A DNA stretch of 64,000 bases from Pedobacter namyangjuensis. GTDB lineage: Bacteria > Bacteroidota > Bacteroidia > Sphingobacteriales > Sphingobacteriaceae. The notes below the pieces were generated by a model. The model made no database searches and was not told the DNA's origin. It was given only the letters and a program-made list of their open reading frames with translations. Position numbers and translations under genes: made by a program. Every line of letters begins with the position of its first letter. Position 1 is the stretch's first letter. Below, in pieces: positions 36,530 through 44,756 of the stretch. Location: the NCBI RefSeq assembly GCF_003313325.1, contig NZ_QMHQ01000002.1, positions 868,001 to 932,000 on the forward strand, read 5' to 3'.

Positions 36530-37068
36530 CTGCAAACAGGTGTTTGCCGGATCCCCTCCCTCCAAACCCTTACCTATGCTGATTGAACCGTTCGCGTTCA
36601 ATTTCGATTTACATCTGCTCGTGGACCAAAGAACTGGCGTAAAAGACTTTAAAAGCTGTCTGATCCTTAGCCGCATAAATGCAGGTTTTGGGCGCACCCA
36701 TTGCCCAGGCCGACGATGTGAAACTGTAGTATTTTTGAATGATTTTCTGTCCATGACCCTATGATTTAGGGTTCAAAAATGGCGGATAGCATCAGGATGA
36801 GTTGACAATGGTCAAAGGGAGGCAGCATAAAAAACAAAGCGATAGCTGATGGATACAAGGAGCCCCGTTTATCCTCCACGGGACTCCATTGCTAAATATT
36901 GAGCAGGAAAGCCAATCGGAAAACTTGACCGGCGAAGGACGGGCAATAATCCAAAGGGCTTGAGACTCTCTTCTTCCCGTTGCCCGCATCAAAAGTAAAT
37001 CGGTCCCGCCTTCCCTGCAAGAACGATGGATAAAGCCTTAAACCCATTTAAGATTTAATGGAGGCTTT
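36530..37068. other. Gene-free stretch between mobA region and SDR gene
   Basis: No gene is supported. A hairpin with one mismatch (GGAGCCCCGT, 36859-36868, against ACGGGACTCC, 36878-36887) may end transcription from the SDR gene. The rest shows nothing. Confidence 0.45.
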
Positions 37069-38070
37069 TTAGGGTTGACCGCCTCCACCCATGGCCCCAT
37101 AGATCTGGCCTGTAGAGTAGCTTGCGCCGTTATCGGCCAGCTGCACATATATCGAGGCCAATTCTGCCGGCTGTCCAGGTCGTCCCATCGGGGTAGCCTT
37201 TCCAAACTCCTTCAACTTTTCGTCTGTTGCTCCTCCGCCAACCTGCAAAGGTGTCCAAATTGGGCCTGGAGCTACGCCGTTCACCCTTACCCCTTTTGGC
37301 GTCAGGAACTTGGCAAGAGAACGCACGGTGCTGGTATTGGCAGCCTTGGTCTGCGCATAGTCAAAAAGCTCTGGGCTGGGATCGTTGGCCTGTTCAGAAG
37401 TGGTAACGATAATGCTGGAACCTGGTTTTAGATGCGGAATTGATGCCTTCAGAAGCCAAAAAGGGCCATATATATTTGTTTTCATGGTTGCATCGAAATC
37501 CTCGGTGGTAATATCCAATATGGACGGTTTGGTCTGTTGCCTTGCCGCATTGCTTACCACAATGTCAAGTCCTCCTAATTTCTGAACGCTTTGGGCCACC
37601 AGGCTTTTGCAGAATGATTCGTCCCTAAGATCGCCTGGTATGGCATAGCCTTTTCTGCCAGCCTTTTTTATCCATTCGATTACTTCCCTTGCGTCCTCTT
37701 CTTCGGCAGGAAGGTAGTTGATCACTACATCTGCGCCTTCCCTTGCAAATGCAATCGCCGCAGCTCGGCCCATACCCGAATCCCCGCCAGTTATAAGCGC
37801 TTTCCTGCCGGCCAAACGTCCCGAGCCCTTATAGGTTTGTTCTCCGTGGTCAGGTTTTGGATCCATCTTGGACGCCAAACCTGGAAACGGTTGTTGCTGT
37901 GGTTTGAACGGAGGCCTCGGATATTTGGTTGTTGGATCCTGTAGCGGAGCAAGGTTATCTTGCTCGAAAGAAATTCCTTCCGATCCGAAAACTGGAGAAA
38001 TTGCAAGTCCAGCTATGCCGGCGCCAAGACCAGCTACCGCCTGACGTCTGTTCATCAAATCTTTTTTCAT
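37069..38070 (-). CDS. Exported short-chain dehydrogenase (YghA / GS39-like)
   Basis: A 333-residue SDR preceded by a Tat-type leader: MKKDLMNRRQAVAGLGAGIAG, with twin Arg and hydrophobic stretch. A Pro-rich linker (KYPRPPFKPQQQPFPGL) precedes the catalytic domain: LITGGDSGMGRAAAIAFARE cofactor motif, SNAARQ in place of NNAG, TTSEQ Ser, YAQTKAA Tyr-x-x-x-Lys and APGPIWTPL. This is the YghA/general stress protein 39 type. In-frame ATGs at 38097 and 38079 are alternative starts. It is the only cargo gene between mob and int modules. Substrate unknown. Confidence 0.88.
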   Translation of the reverse strand: MKKDLMNRRQAVAGLGAGIAGLAISPVFGSEGISFEQDNLAPLQDPTTKYPRPPFKPQQQPFPGLASKMDPKPDHGEQTYKGSGRLAGRKALITGGDSGMGRAAAIAFAREGADVVINYLPAEEEDAREVIEWIKKAGRKGYAIPGDLRDESFCKSLVAQSVQKLGGLDIVVSNAARQQTKPSILDITTEDFDATMKTNIYGPFWLLKASIPHLKPGSSIIVTTSEQANDPSPELFDYAQTKAANTSTVRSLAKFLTPKGVRVNGVAPGPIWTPLQVGGGATDEKLKEFGKATPMGRPGQPAELASIYVQLADNGASYSTGQIYGAMGGGGQP

Positions 38071-38282
38071 GTTTTTCATTAAGCTACCCGGCAACATGCC
38101 GGTTGGATAAAAAACATCGAAGGCTAAAAATTGTTCAATTGTTCACAATAGCGTAGGGAATAAATACCGGCCAGTCGGTGCCAGCCGAGCACGCGCCTTC
38201 AAAAGTTCTATGTAGGCATTCCCATTGTGATTGTCCAGAATCCGAAAGGCATTTTCCAATATTCGTGCTAGCGGACTAATAA

Positions 38283-38633
38283 ATGGAAAAATTAACTTTC
38301 GAGAAACTACCAGAAGCCATTGAGGAAATTCTTCAAAGACTGAGAAGTATAGAGCAGCTTCTCGCACCTAATGAAAAGGAAAAGGACGAGCTTCCGCAAG
38401 TTTTGGATGTCGCCGAGGCTGGGAAACTTCTGAAGCTGAAAATTTCCACGATTTACACCAAGGTGAGCCGGGGCGAGCTTCCAGCGTTTAAATCAGGTAA
38501 ACGCCTGCTCTTCAACAGGCAGGAGCTGATAGAGCTGATGCAGGCGAACAATAAAACGAGCGTCTATCAGTTGCAGAAAGAGGCGGAACTCAGGATCCGC
38601 CATCTTCCAAAGACCAGAAAATATATTTACTAG
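38283..38633 (+). CDS. Excisionase-like helix-turn-helix protein
   Basis: A 116-residue protein with a helical N-terminal half (LPEAIEEILQRLRSIEQLL) and a MerR/excisionase-type winged helix: VLDVAEAGKLLKLKISTIYTKVSRGELPAFKSGKRLLFNRQELIELM (residues about 40-85). Such proteins direct the integrase to excision or control element genes. Its stop codon overlaps the integrase stop on the other strand (shared CTAG), so the two are read convergently. The C terminus is basic. Confidence 0.85.
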   Translation: MEKLTFEKLPEAIEEILQRLRSIEQLLAPNEKEKDELPQVLDVAEAGKLLKLKISTIYTKVSRGELPAFKSGKRLLFNRQELIELMQANNKTSVYQLQKEAELRIRHLPKTRKYIY

Positions 38634-39742
38634 AGCTCCAAGGTAATCCTTGTTGCCGCTTCCCTTTTTTTCGAATCGATAATCTTTGTATAAATCTGTG
38701 TTGTCTTGATGTCCCTATGCCCCAGCAGCTTGGAAACGGTATAGATATCGGTTCCCATTGAAAGTTGCAAGGTGGCAAATGTGTGCCTGAAACAATGAAA
38801 GGTTATATGCTTCTCAATCCCTGCCAGCCCCAGCCATTTGTCCATAAAGGCGCGAAGCCTGGCGTACCTGAGATCCGGGAAAACGTGCTCATCGGGATTC
38901 CTTCGCTCCCCAAAGAGCGAAAAGGTCTGATCGGAGATCGGAAGAACCTGTACGCCCTTGGTTTTCTGTTGGCGGAAGTGGATATAATATTCTCCGGATT
39001 GGCCCCTCAAATCACTCCATTTAAGTGCCTTTACATCGGAAAAGCGAAGGCCGGTCAACCCTGACACCAATCCCGCATTCTTCATCATCTCCGGATTAAT
39101 CTTTACGTCTGCCAAACGCTGGAACTCGAAAATCGTCAAAAATTCACGTTGGGTATCATACTCCTTAATTGCATCCGTCTTGTCATAAATGTTTACTGTC
39201 AAAAAATCTGCCTTGTAGGCGAGTTTGAGCACATGCCTAAACTTGTTATAGTAGCTGAGTGCGGTATTGTTGGAAATTGGCGTTTTCCTTGCGCTGATCC
39301 CAGGTGCGGAAAGGAGGTATTCCTTGTACTCATCGCAGAAGTGGACATTGAGGTCGGCAAATCTGACATCATGGCCCGCGTAATCGGTTAGGTAACGAAG
39401 TGCCATGTACCAGACGTCCGAGTTTGTACCGGTTTTCTTTCTGACAACATTCCTGAAAAAATCGATGAAGCTGCCCATCAACCTTTCGGCGGACAGGAAT
39501 CCATACTGGCGGTTCTGGATATCAAGCTGGCGCTTTGCCCTAATGTTCTGTGCGATCAACTCGGTCTGCTTGTTGAAGTTCCTATCGACTTGGTTGTTCG
39601 GGTCTTTGACCATATACAACTTCAGGTATTCCTTACGGATCGGCCTTCCATTGCTGGGATGAGGAATTGGCGGATAATAGTCCAGGAAGAAACTGATTCT
39701 TCCCGATGCAAGCTCTTTTTTTCTTAAGGTTACTTTTGACAT
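38630..39742 (-). CDS. Tyrosine recombinase (integrase)
   Basis: A 370-residue site-specific recombinase; the start MSKVTLRKKELASGRISFFLDYYP (39742) is preferred over an in-frame ATG 23 codons upstream. The N-terminal arm-binding and core-binding domains (SAM-like around FRNVVRKKTGTNSDVWYMALRYL) precede the catalytic domain with Arg in TGLRFSDVKAL, HCFRHTFAT (His-x-x-Arg), GHRDIKTTQIYTKI (His and nucleophile Tyr). All catalytic residues look intact. It is 0.9 kb from mnmE and is the probable agent of integration there. The HTH gene at 39756 ends 13 bases upstream, so both may share a transcript. Confidence 0.95.
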   Translation of the reverse strand: MSKVTLRKKELASGRISFFLDYYPPIPHPSNGRPIRKEYLKLYMVKDPNNQVDRNFNKQTELIAQNIRAKRQLDIQNRQYGFLSAERLMGSFIDFFRNVVRKKTGTNSDVWYMALRYLTDYAGHDVRFADLNVHFCDEYKEYLLSAPGISARKTPISNNTALSYYNKFRHVLKLAYKADFLTVNIYDKTDAIKEYDTQREFLTIFEFQRLADVKINPEMMKNAGLVSGLTGLRFSDVKALKWSDLRGQSGEYYIHFRQQKTKGVQVLPISDQTFSLFGERRNPDEHVFPDLRYARLRAFMDKWLGLAGIEKHITFHCFRHTFATLQLSMGTDIYTVSKLLGHRDIKTTQIYTKIIDSKKREAATRITLEL

Positions 39743-39755
39743 GGCTACATTGTTT

Positions 39756-40313
39756 TTAACGATTGAAGATTTCGTGAATTCGCGATTTGGGTACATAGGT
39801 AAACTTGCCAACCTTCAGCTTTGGTATGCCCTGTCGTTTGATAATGTCGTAAAGGGTCTTGCCGGGAACACTAAATTTCGCCTCCACTTCGCCGATTGTA
39901 TAGCAGGCCTCTATCTTCATCACGCTCTGGATATCTGGTATCGCTGGCAAAATATCTGGAGGCAGGAATAGCTTATCTACCTCGGACCTTGCAACGAGCG
40001 TCTTTTTCATATAGATGTTAGCTGCCCTTAGCTTACCGGAATTGATGAGGTTGTAGATAGTCTGCCTTGAACTGTTGAGCATGATGGAAAGATCCTTAAC
40101 GGTAAGAAATTCCTTAGATTGGACCAGGTCGAAATGGCTTGGCAATAGCGATGCAGTCTTTTTGTTGCTGACATCGATCTTCTGGTTTCGGATTTTTCGC
40201 TTATAGTATGCGCTCCTACATTTGGTAGAGCAGAATTTGGTGACAGTGGTCTTTGCCTCGAAACTGTCGCAACAATAATCGCACACGCGAATAACGGTGA
40301 TGTTTGAACTCAT
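39756..40313 (-). CDS. Zinc-ribbon and double helix-turn-helix protein
   Basis: A 185-residue DNA-binding protein. The N terminus has a C-x2-C…C-x3-C zinc motif (CDYCCDSF, then FCSTKC). Two excisionase-type winged helices follow: FLTVKDLSIMLNSSRQTIYNLINSGKLRA (about residues 68-95) and CYTIGEVEAKFSVPGKTLYDIIKRQGIPKLKVG (about 136-168). It lies just upstream of the integrase on the same strand and may control it or shape the recombination complex. First gene at the element's right end. Confidence 0.85.
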   Translation of the reverse strand: MSSNITVIRVCDYCCDSFEAKTTVTKFCSTKCRSAYYKRKIRNQKIDVSNKKTASLLPSHFDLVQSKEFLTVKDLSIMLNSSRQTIYNLINSGKLRAANIYMKKTLVARSEVDKLFLPPDILPAIPDIQSVMKIEACYTIGEVEAKFSVPGKTLYDIIKRQGIPKLKVGKFTYVPKSRIHEIFNR

Positions 40314-40328
40314 CTCTGGATCGTTTAT

Positions 40329-40353
40329 GGGATCGGTAACAACCGATGATCCC
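40329..40353. promoter_or_regulatory. Inverted repeat upstream of the HTH-integrase unit
   Basis: GGGATCGGT (40329-40337) pairs with ACCGAT-G-ATCCC (40342-40353) with a single extra G. It lies 15 bases upstream of the HTH gene start, suitable for self-control by that protein. Confidence 0.5.
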
Positions 40354-40374
40354 AGTAAAAAAAATATTTATTAA

Positions 40375-40565
40375 TTTTTGTCCCAACCGCCAATAACACT
40401 TTTTTCTCTCTAGGATGAGGCTTTTCGAAGAAATCGACCATCGGGCATAATTACGCCCAGTTCTGGTTAATTTTAGTTAAAAGTGTACTGTTTTGTCAAG
40501 TTAAGTCACCCGGCATTTTGACAACAGGGGACAAACTGTTCTGCGGCGAACAATCTAGGGACAAA
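40375..40565. repeat. Three GGGACAAA boxes at the element end
   Basis: GGGACAAA occurs at 40528-40535 and 40558-40565 (direct, 30 bases apart) and in the opposite direction at 40377-40384. Short repeated boxes between an integrase and its attachment site are typical of arm-type sites bound by integrase or excisionase. The remainder of 40314-40683 has no gene and contains the element-chromosome junction. Confidence 0.4.
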
Positions 40566-40683
40566 TTTAATCAAAATACCGGCAAAAATCCAAATATCCA
40601 GTCAAACAAAAAACCATCTAACTAATTGAAGTTAAATGGTTTACTTTGTTTTAATTTGATTTTTTTTGATTTATTTTGTGCAC

Positions 40684-42042
40684 CTATTTGCCGATGCAAA
40701 ACTTGCTAAATATATTTTCCAACAAATCATCTGTAGTAACCATGCCAGTAATCTCACCAAGATAATGTAAGGCCTGTTTAATGTCCATTGCTAAAAAATC
40801 TGAAGTTACAGGGTTATCAATATTGTTTAGTACATTGGCTAAGGCCTGCTTCGTATTTTTTAGGGCTTCTACATGGCGAATATTTGACACGAGAGTTTCG
40901 CTGGTATTGATGGCGTGTAGGTTAACCTTTGCTAATAAAGCTTCCTTCAACTCATCCACTCCTATGTTTTCCTTGGCCGACAAGAATAAAACTTCTTGTT
41001 TTGCAAAGCCTTCTTTTTGTTCGCTTGTAAACAAATCGGCTTTATTAACAATGGCTAAATAAGGAATTTCTATTTTCTTTAAATCAGTCAATTGTTCTTC
41101 CAATTCATCAGGCGTTTGCAGTGCGTCAACCATGTACAAGATGAGTTTGGCTTGTTTCATTCGCTCTAGCGTGCGCTCCACTCCTTTAGCTTCAATTATA
41201 TCTGCAGTATCTCTAATGCCGGCTGTATCAATAAACCTGAAGATAATACCATTAATATTCAATTCGTCTTCAATGGTATCCCTCGTTGTTCCGGCTATAT
41301 CAGAAACAATGGCTCTATCTTCATTTAAAAGTGCATTCAACAAGGTTGATTTACCTACGTTCGGCTTACCGGCAATAACAATTGGTACGCCATTTTTAAG
41401 CACATTGCCCATTTCAAAAGAAGAAATCAATCGGTGTAAAACATTGTTTATTTTAAGAATCAATGCTTTTAATTGATCGCGATTAGCGAATTCTACGTCT
41501 TCCTCCGCAAAATCGAGTTCCAATTCTATCATCGAAGCAAAATGAATTAATTGCTCTCGTAAACCGGCTAACTCCGTAGAAAAACCACCACGCATTTGTT
41601 GTAGTGCCACATCGTGAGATGCCTTGCTATCAGACGCTATTAGATCGGCCACGGCCTCTGCCTGACTTAAATCAAACGCTCCGTTTAGGAAAGCACGCAA
41701 AGTAAATTCGCCGGGTTTAGCAGCTCTCGCTCCTTTTTTAATTAGCAAGTTTAAAATCTGCTGAATGATATAATTAGAACCATGGCAAGAAATTTCAACC
41801 ACATTTTCTTTTGTATAAGATCTAGGCGCAACGTACAAACCTGCCACCACTTCATCGATAATCAAATCATCTTCTTTAATTAGGCCGAAATGCAAAGTAT
41901 GCGAAGCTTGTTTGCTTAAATCCTTACCTGCAAAAACTGAATTGGTTAAATTTATGGCCTCTGGTCCTGATAAACGGATAACGCCTATAGCGCCACTTCC
42001 TGGAGGAGTTGATAAAGCAACAATGGTATCTTGGTTGTACAT
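40684..42042 (-). CDS. mnmE: tRNA modification GTPase MnmE
   Basis: A 452-residue GTPase which, with MnmG, makes the 5-carboxymethylaminomethyl group on U34 of certain tRNAs. It has the N-terminal formyl-THF-binding domain (IVALSTPPGSGAIGVIRLSG; GEFTLRAFLNGAFDL), the G domain in the middle (P-loop GKPNVGKSTLLNALL, DIAGTTRDTIED, DTAGIRD, NKAD) and the C-terminal FCIGK with the essential Cys. Length is normal and the coding end is unbroken despite the neighbouring element. First core gene; its 3' end is the likely integration site. Confidence 0.97.
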   Translation of the reverse strand: MYNQDTIVALSTPPGSGAIGVIRLSGPEAINLTNSVFAGKDLSKQASHTLHFGLIKEDDLIIDEVVAGLYVAPRSYTKENVVEISCHGSNYIIQQILNLLIKKGARAAKPGEFTLRAFLNGAFDLSQAEAVADLIASDSKASHDVALQQMRGGFSTELAGLREQLIHFASMIELELDFAEEDVEFANRDQLKALILKINNVLHRLISSFEMGNVLKNGVPIVIAGKPNVGKSTLLNALLNEDRAIVSDIAGTTRDTIEDELNINGIIFRFIDTAGIRDTADIIEAKGVERTLERMKQAKLILYMVDALQTPDELEEQLTDLKKIEIPYLAIVNKADLFTSEQKEGFAKQEVLFLSAKENIGVDELKEALLAKVNLHAINTSETLVSNIRHVEALKNTKQALANVLNNIDNPVTSDFLAMDIKQALHYLGEITGMVTTDDLLENIFSKFCIGK

Positions 42043-42046
42043 TTTG

Positions 42047-42054
42047 CAAAGTTA
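42047..42054 (-). promoter_or_regulatory. -7 promoter box of mnmE
   Basis: TAACTTTG, an exact match to TAnnTTTG, lies 5 bases before the mnmE ATG, implying a very short or leaderless message. No clear TTG -33 element is seen at the usual distance; that stretch is occupied by the repeats at 42056-42150. Confidence 0.6.
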
Positions 42055-42055
42055 T

Positions 42056-42150
42056 GAGTTTTAGTTTGTAGGTTGTAAGTTTTAAGTTATAAGTTTTAGG
42101 TTGTAAGTTTTAAGTAGTACGTTTTAGGGTTGTAGGTTTTAAGTTTTAGA
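42056..42150. repeat. Imperfect tandem repeats of TAAGTTTTA-like units
   Basis: About seven tandem copies of a roughly 12-15 base unit built on (G)TAAGTTTTAGGTTG lie directly upstream of the mnmE promoter box. They have the look of slippage-prone low-complexity DNA. The rest of the interval to 42297 has no gene and contains the promoter of the divergent permease gene. Confidence 0.75.
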
Positions 42151-42297
42151 TTTCGTTAGGGACAAAGCTTTAAGATTGTAAACGTAAAGTGGAAACGCTA
42201 AAACTACAAGGCGTAGACGATAAGCGAAAAAACGCCAAACGAAAACAAACAAAATCGTTACATTAATGTTAATCTGCTTAATAAACGAACAACTTCC

Positions 42298-43422
42298 ATG
42301 AAAGAACTTCCACTAACCGTTAAAAGATCAATAGAATTATTGGGTTTAGTGCTTGCCATTGCCATTTTAGTGGTAGGTAGAGACATTATTATGCCAATTA
42401 TAATGGCATTTTTTGTAAGCATTATGCTACTGCCTATTTATCGCTTTTTGCGAAAATATAAAGTACCCGAATCGCTGTCTATTATTTTACCAATTTTAAT
42501 GGTAGCTATTTTTATAGCTGGGATAGTTTGGTTTTTCTCTGCTCAAATCGGCACCTTGGTTGATGATTTTCCGCAGATAAAACAGAATGTAGCAAAACAC
42601 CTGCACTCATTGCAAGAGTGGATTACAAATTTAACAGGCATTGAAACTAAAAAACAAACCGATTTCATAAACGAAAAGAGTGACGACCTGCTTTCTATGG
42701 GTGGTAAGGTTGCCAGTGGCGCCGCGGTAACATTGAGCGGAGTATTCATTTTCGTAGGTTTGCTGCCAATCTATATTTATTTAATTCTTTTTTATAAGGA
42801 TATTTTGTTGCGTTTCACTTTTATGTGGTTCAAGACAGATGATCACCCTAAAGTTAAAGAAGCTGTATATGAGACAGAATCAATCATTAAAAGTTACCTA
42901 ATCGGCTTGCTGATTCAGGTATCTTACATGACCGTTTTATTGGGCGGTATTTTGATGATTATTGGTATTAAACATGCTTTGTTAATTGGCGTAATCTTCG
43001 CTATCCTAAACTTAATTCCTTACGTAGGTGCTTTGGTAGGTAACATCATTGGTGTATTGCTTACGCTAACTTCATCTACAGAATTGTGGCCCGTAATTAC
43101 TGTTCTAGGGGTAATCGCGGTTGTGCAGTTTTTAGACAATAACATTTTAATGCCTCGCATTGTAGGCTCTAAAGTAAAAATAAATGCACTATTCTCTATT
43201 CTCGGGGTTTTACTGGGAGGTACCATTGCGGGCGTCTCCGGTATGTTTTTATCATTACCGATTATTGCGGTGCTTAAAATCATTTTCGACCGTACCGAAC
43301 AGTTTAAGCAGTGGGGAGTTTTACTTGGCGATGAGCGACCTGAGAAAAGCCCAATGCAGTTCCCAAGTTTTAGAAGAAAGAAAGCTATTGATACAAGAAG
43401 TGGCGTAATTTCAAAGAAATAG
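42298..43422 (+). CDS. AI-2E family transporter (PerM-like)
   Basis: A 374-residue polytopic membrane protein with about eight segments: three at the N terminus (15-80), a polar loop with helical content (85-140), then segments at about 145-175, 205-265 and 275-325. The family pattern ILVVGRDIIMPIIMAFFVSIMLLP and NLIPYVGALVG, then LDNNILMPRIVGSKVKINALFSILGVLLGG, is that of the AI-2E/PerM family, whose members export diverse small molecules or act in ion homeostasis; autoinducer-2 transport is shown only for a few. It is followed by a strong terminator. Confidence 0.93.
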   Translation: MKELPLTVKRSIELLGLVLAIAILVVGRDIIMPIIMAFFVSIMLLPIYRFLRKYKVPESLSIILPILMVAIFIAGIVWFFSAQIGTLVDDFPQIKQNVAKHLHSLQEWITNLTGIETKKQTDFINEKSDDLLSMGGKVASGAAVTLSGVFIFVGLLPIYIYLILFYKDILLRFTFMWFKTDDHPKVKEAVYETESIIKSYLIGLLIQVSYMTVLLGGILMIIGIKHALLIGVIFAILNLIPYVGALVGNIIGVLLTLTSSTELWPVITVLGVIAVVQFLDNNILMPRIVGSKVKINALFSILGVLLGGTIAGVSGMFLSLPIIAVLKIIFDRTEQFKQWGVLLGDERPEKSPMQFPSFRRKKAIDTRSGVISKK

Positions 43423-43438
43423 TATTTTGAAAAATACT

Positions 43439-43478
43439 AAAAAGGCGAACAAAGTTTAAAAACTTGTTCGCCTTTTTT
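43439..43478 (+). terminator. Rho-independent terminator after the AI-2E-type gene
   Basis: AAAAAGGCGAACAA pairs with TTGTTCGCCTTTTTT around AGTTTAAAAAC, whose ends also pair. A T-run follows. The A-run on the other side makes it usable in both directions. Confidence 0.92.
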
Positions 43479-43572
43479 ATTTGCTGGGACTTTTTCTAAA
43501 AATAAAATAGAAAATAATAATCCCGATTAGGCAACATGTAACGCCTAATATTGCCTTACTTAAATCATCCAT
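43477..43572 (-). CDS. Possible single-span membrane micro-protein
   Basis: A 31-codon frame (MDDLSKAILGVTCCLIG… ending FRKSPSK) encodes one predicted transmembrane helix with a short acidic N terminus and a basic C terminus. It ends in the terminator of the convergent gene. This topology is typical of small membrane proteins, but no homologue can be named. Confidence 0.35.
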   Translation of the reverse strand: MDDLSKAILGVTCCLIGIIIFYFIFRKSPSK

Positions 43573-43795
43573 AGTTTTTAAATGAAAAAGGGCAACCAAC
43601 AAATGGCTACCCTTCCGTTTTACGATTGTTATATATTTAAAACAACAGCAGATTGCATAAATGGTTTTGTTTTTAATAACCAGAGGAAAATAAAGAGCAA
43701 GAACGAAAGCTAAAAATCGATAGCCTCTAGAATATCCTAAGCGGTTTAATGAAGTAATTATAACGGCAAAATTAATATCAAGTTAAAACGAATGA

Positions 43796-44572
43796 TCAGT
43801 TAAATTTCAAAACATCCCATGCAAATCTCAGTATCGTCCCAAAAACTACGATTAAAAAGAATATCCTGACGAACTTATTCCCTTTAAGCAAAGCGAGTTT
43901 CGCACCAAAATAAGAACCAGCTACGTTAAATATCGCCATTGGCATGGCATATTCAAATAATACGTGACCAGTAGATCCAAAGTAGATTAAAGCTGCCACG
44001 TTTGTAGCAATATTTACGATTTTAGCATGTGCGCTGGCACCAATAAAATCGAATCCCAATACCGCAACAAATACTAAAATCAAAAACGAACCTGTTCCGG
44101 GTCCTATTAATCCATCGTAAAAGCCAATAATAAATCCAAATAATGCCGCCAACAAAACTTGGTTCTTAACAGAATGTGCTTTATGTTGTTGTATGCCAAA
44201 CTGTTTGTTAAAAAAAGTATAAATAGCCACCGCAATTAAAATACAGAGAATTACGGGTTTAATTACAGCGTTATCAATTAAGCTAACACAATACGCACCC
44301 AACAATGCGGCAAAAAACGCTGCCAATACACATGCTATTAAAACTTTATAGTTTAATTTAACCTGTTTAGCGTATTTATAGGCTGCAACACTCGTACCAG
44401 CAAGCGATGGTATTTTTGTAGTACCGAAAATGCTAGCTACCGGATAGTGAGGTAAAATTAATAATGTTGCCGGCGTTTGCAGCAATCCACCGCCACCAAC
44501 TATGGCATCTACAAAACCAGCACAAAAGGCTACTGTACAAAGCAGTATAAGTTCTTGGATGAAGTTTGTCAT
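43796..44572 (-). CDS. Sulfite exporter TauE/SafE family permease
   Basis: A 258-residue membrane protein; MTNFIQELILLCTVA (44572) is preferred to an upstream ATG. It shows the two-fold repeat of the family: AFCAGFVDAIVGGGGLLQTPATLL near the N terminus and FGFIIGFYDGLIGPGTGSFLIL in the second half, with eight hydrophobic segments overall. Members move sulfite, sulfoacetate or other anions; the substrate cannot be decided. Lone gene; the interval 43573-43795 shows no other gene. Confidence 0.93.
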   Translation of the reverse strand: MTNFIQELILLCTVAFCAGFVDAIVGGGGLLQTPATLLILPHYPVASIFGTTKIPSLAGTSVAAYKYAKQVKLNYKVLIACVLAAFFAALLGAYCVSLIDNAVIKPVILCILIAVAIYTFFNKQFGIQQHKAHSVKNQVLLAALFGFIIGFYDGLIGPGTGSFLILVFVAVLGFDFIGASAHAKIVNIATNVAALIYFGSTGHVLFEYAMPMAIFNVAGSYFGAKLALLKGNKFVRIFFLIVVFGTILRFAWDVLKFN

Positions 44573-44756
44573 TAAAACGCTACTTGCTTCATAATTAAAA
44601 TACATGATTTACGCCCGAGCACAGCTGATGTAGACTTACGAAGTCTCCAACATTTTCATGCTTGAACTTCGTAAGTTTTATTGTGATAAAAAAACTGAAC
44701 GATGCAAAGTGTTTTAGCCACTTTTTTAGCTAGAAATAACCAAAACAAATTTTGTT

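Larger units (their letters stand above)
1..40683. mobile_element. Integrated mobile element (IME or ICE), right-hand part
   Basis: The stretch from the left edge to the 3' end of mnmE carries an integrase, an excisionase-like protein, a MobA/MobB/MobC set and accessory cargo, and is visibly richer in G+C than the mnmE side. The left end is not in the window, so neither total size nor flanking repeats can be read. No conjugation pore (Tra) genes are seen, so self-transfer is not supported by what is visible. The right boundary is placed between the HTH gene at 40313 and the mnmE stop at 40684; the exact base is not determined. Confidence 0.8.
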
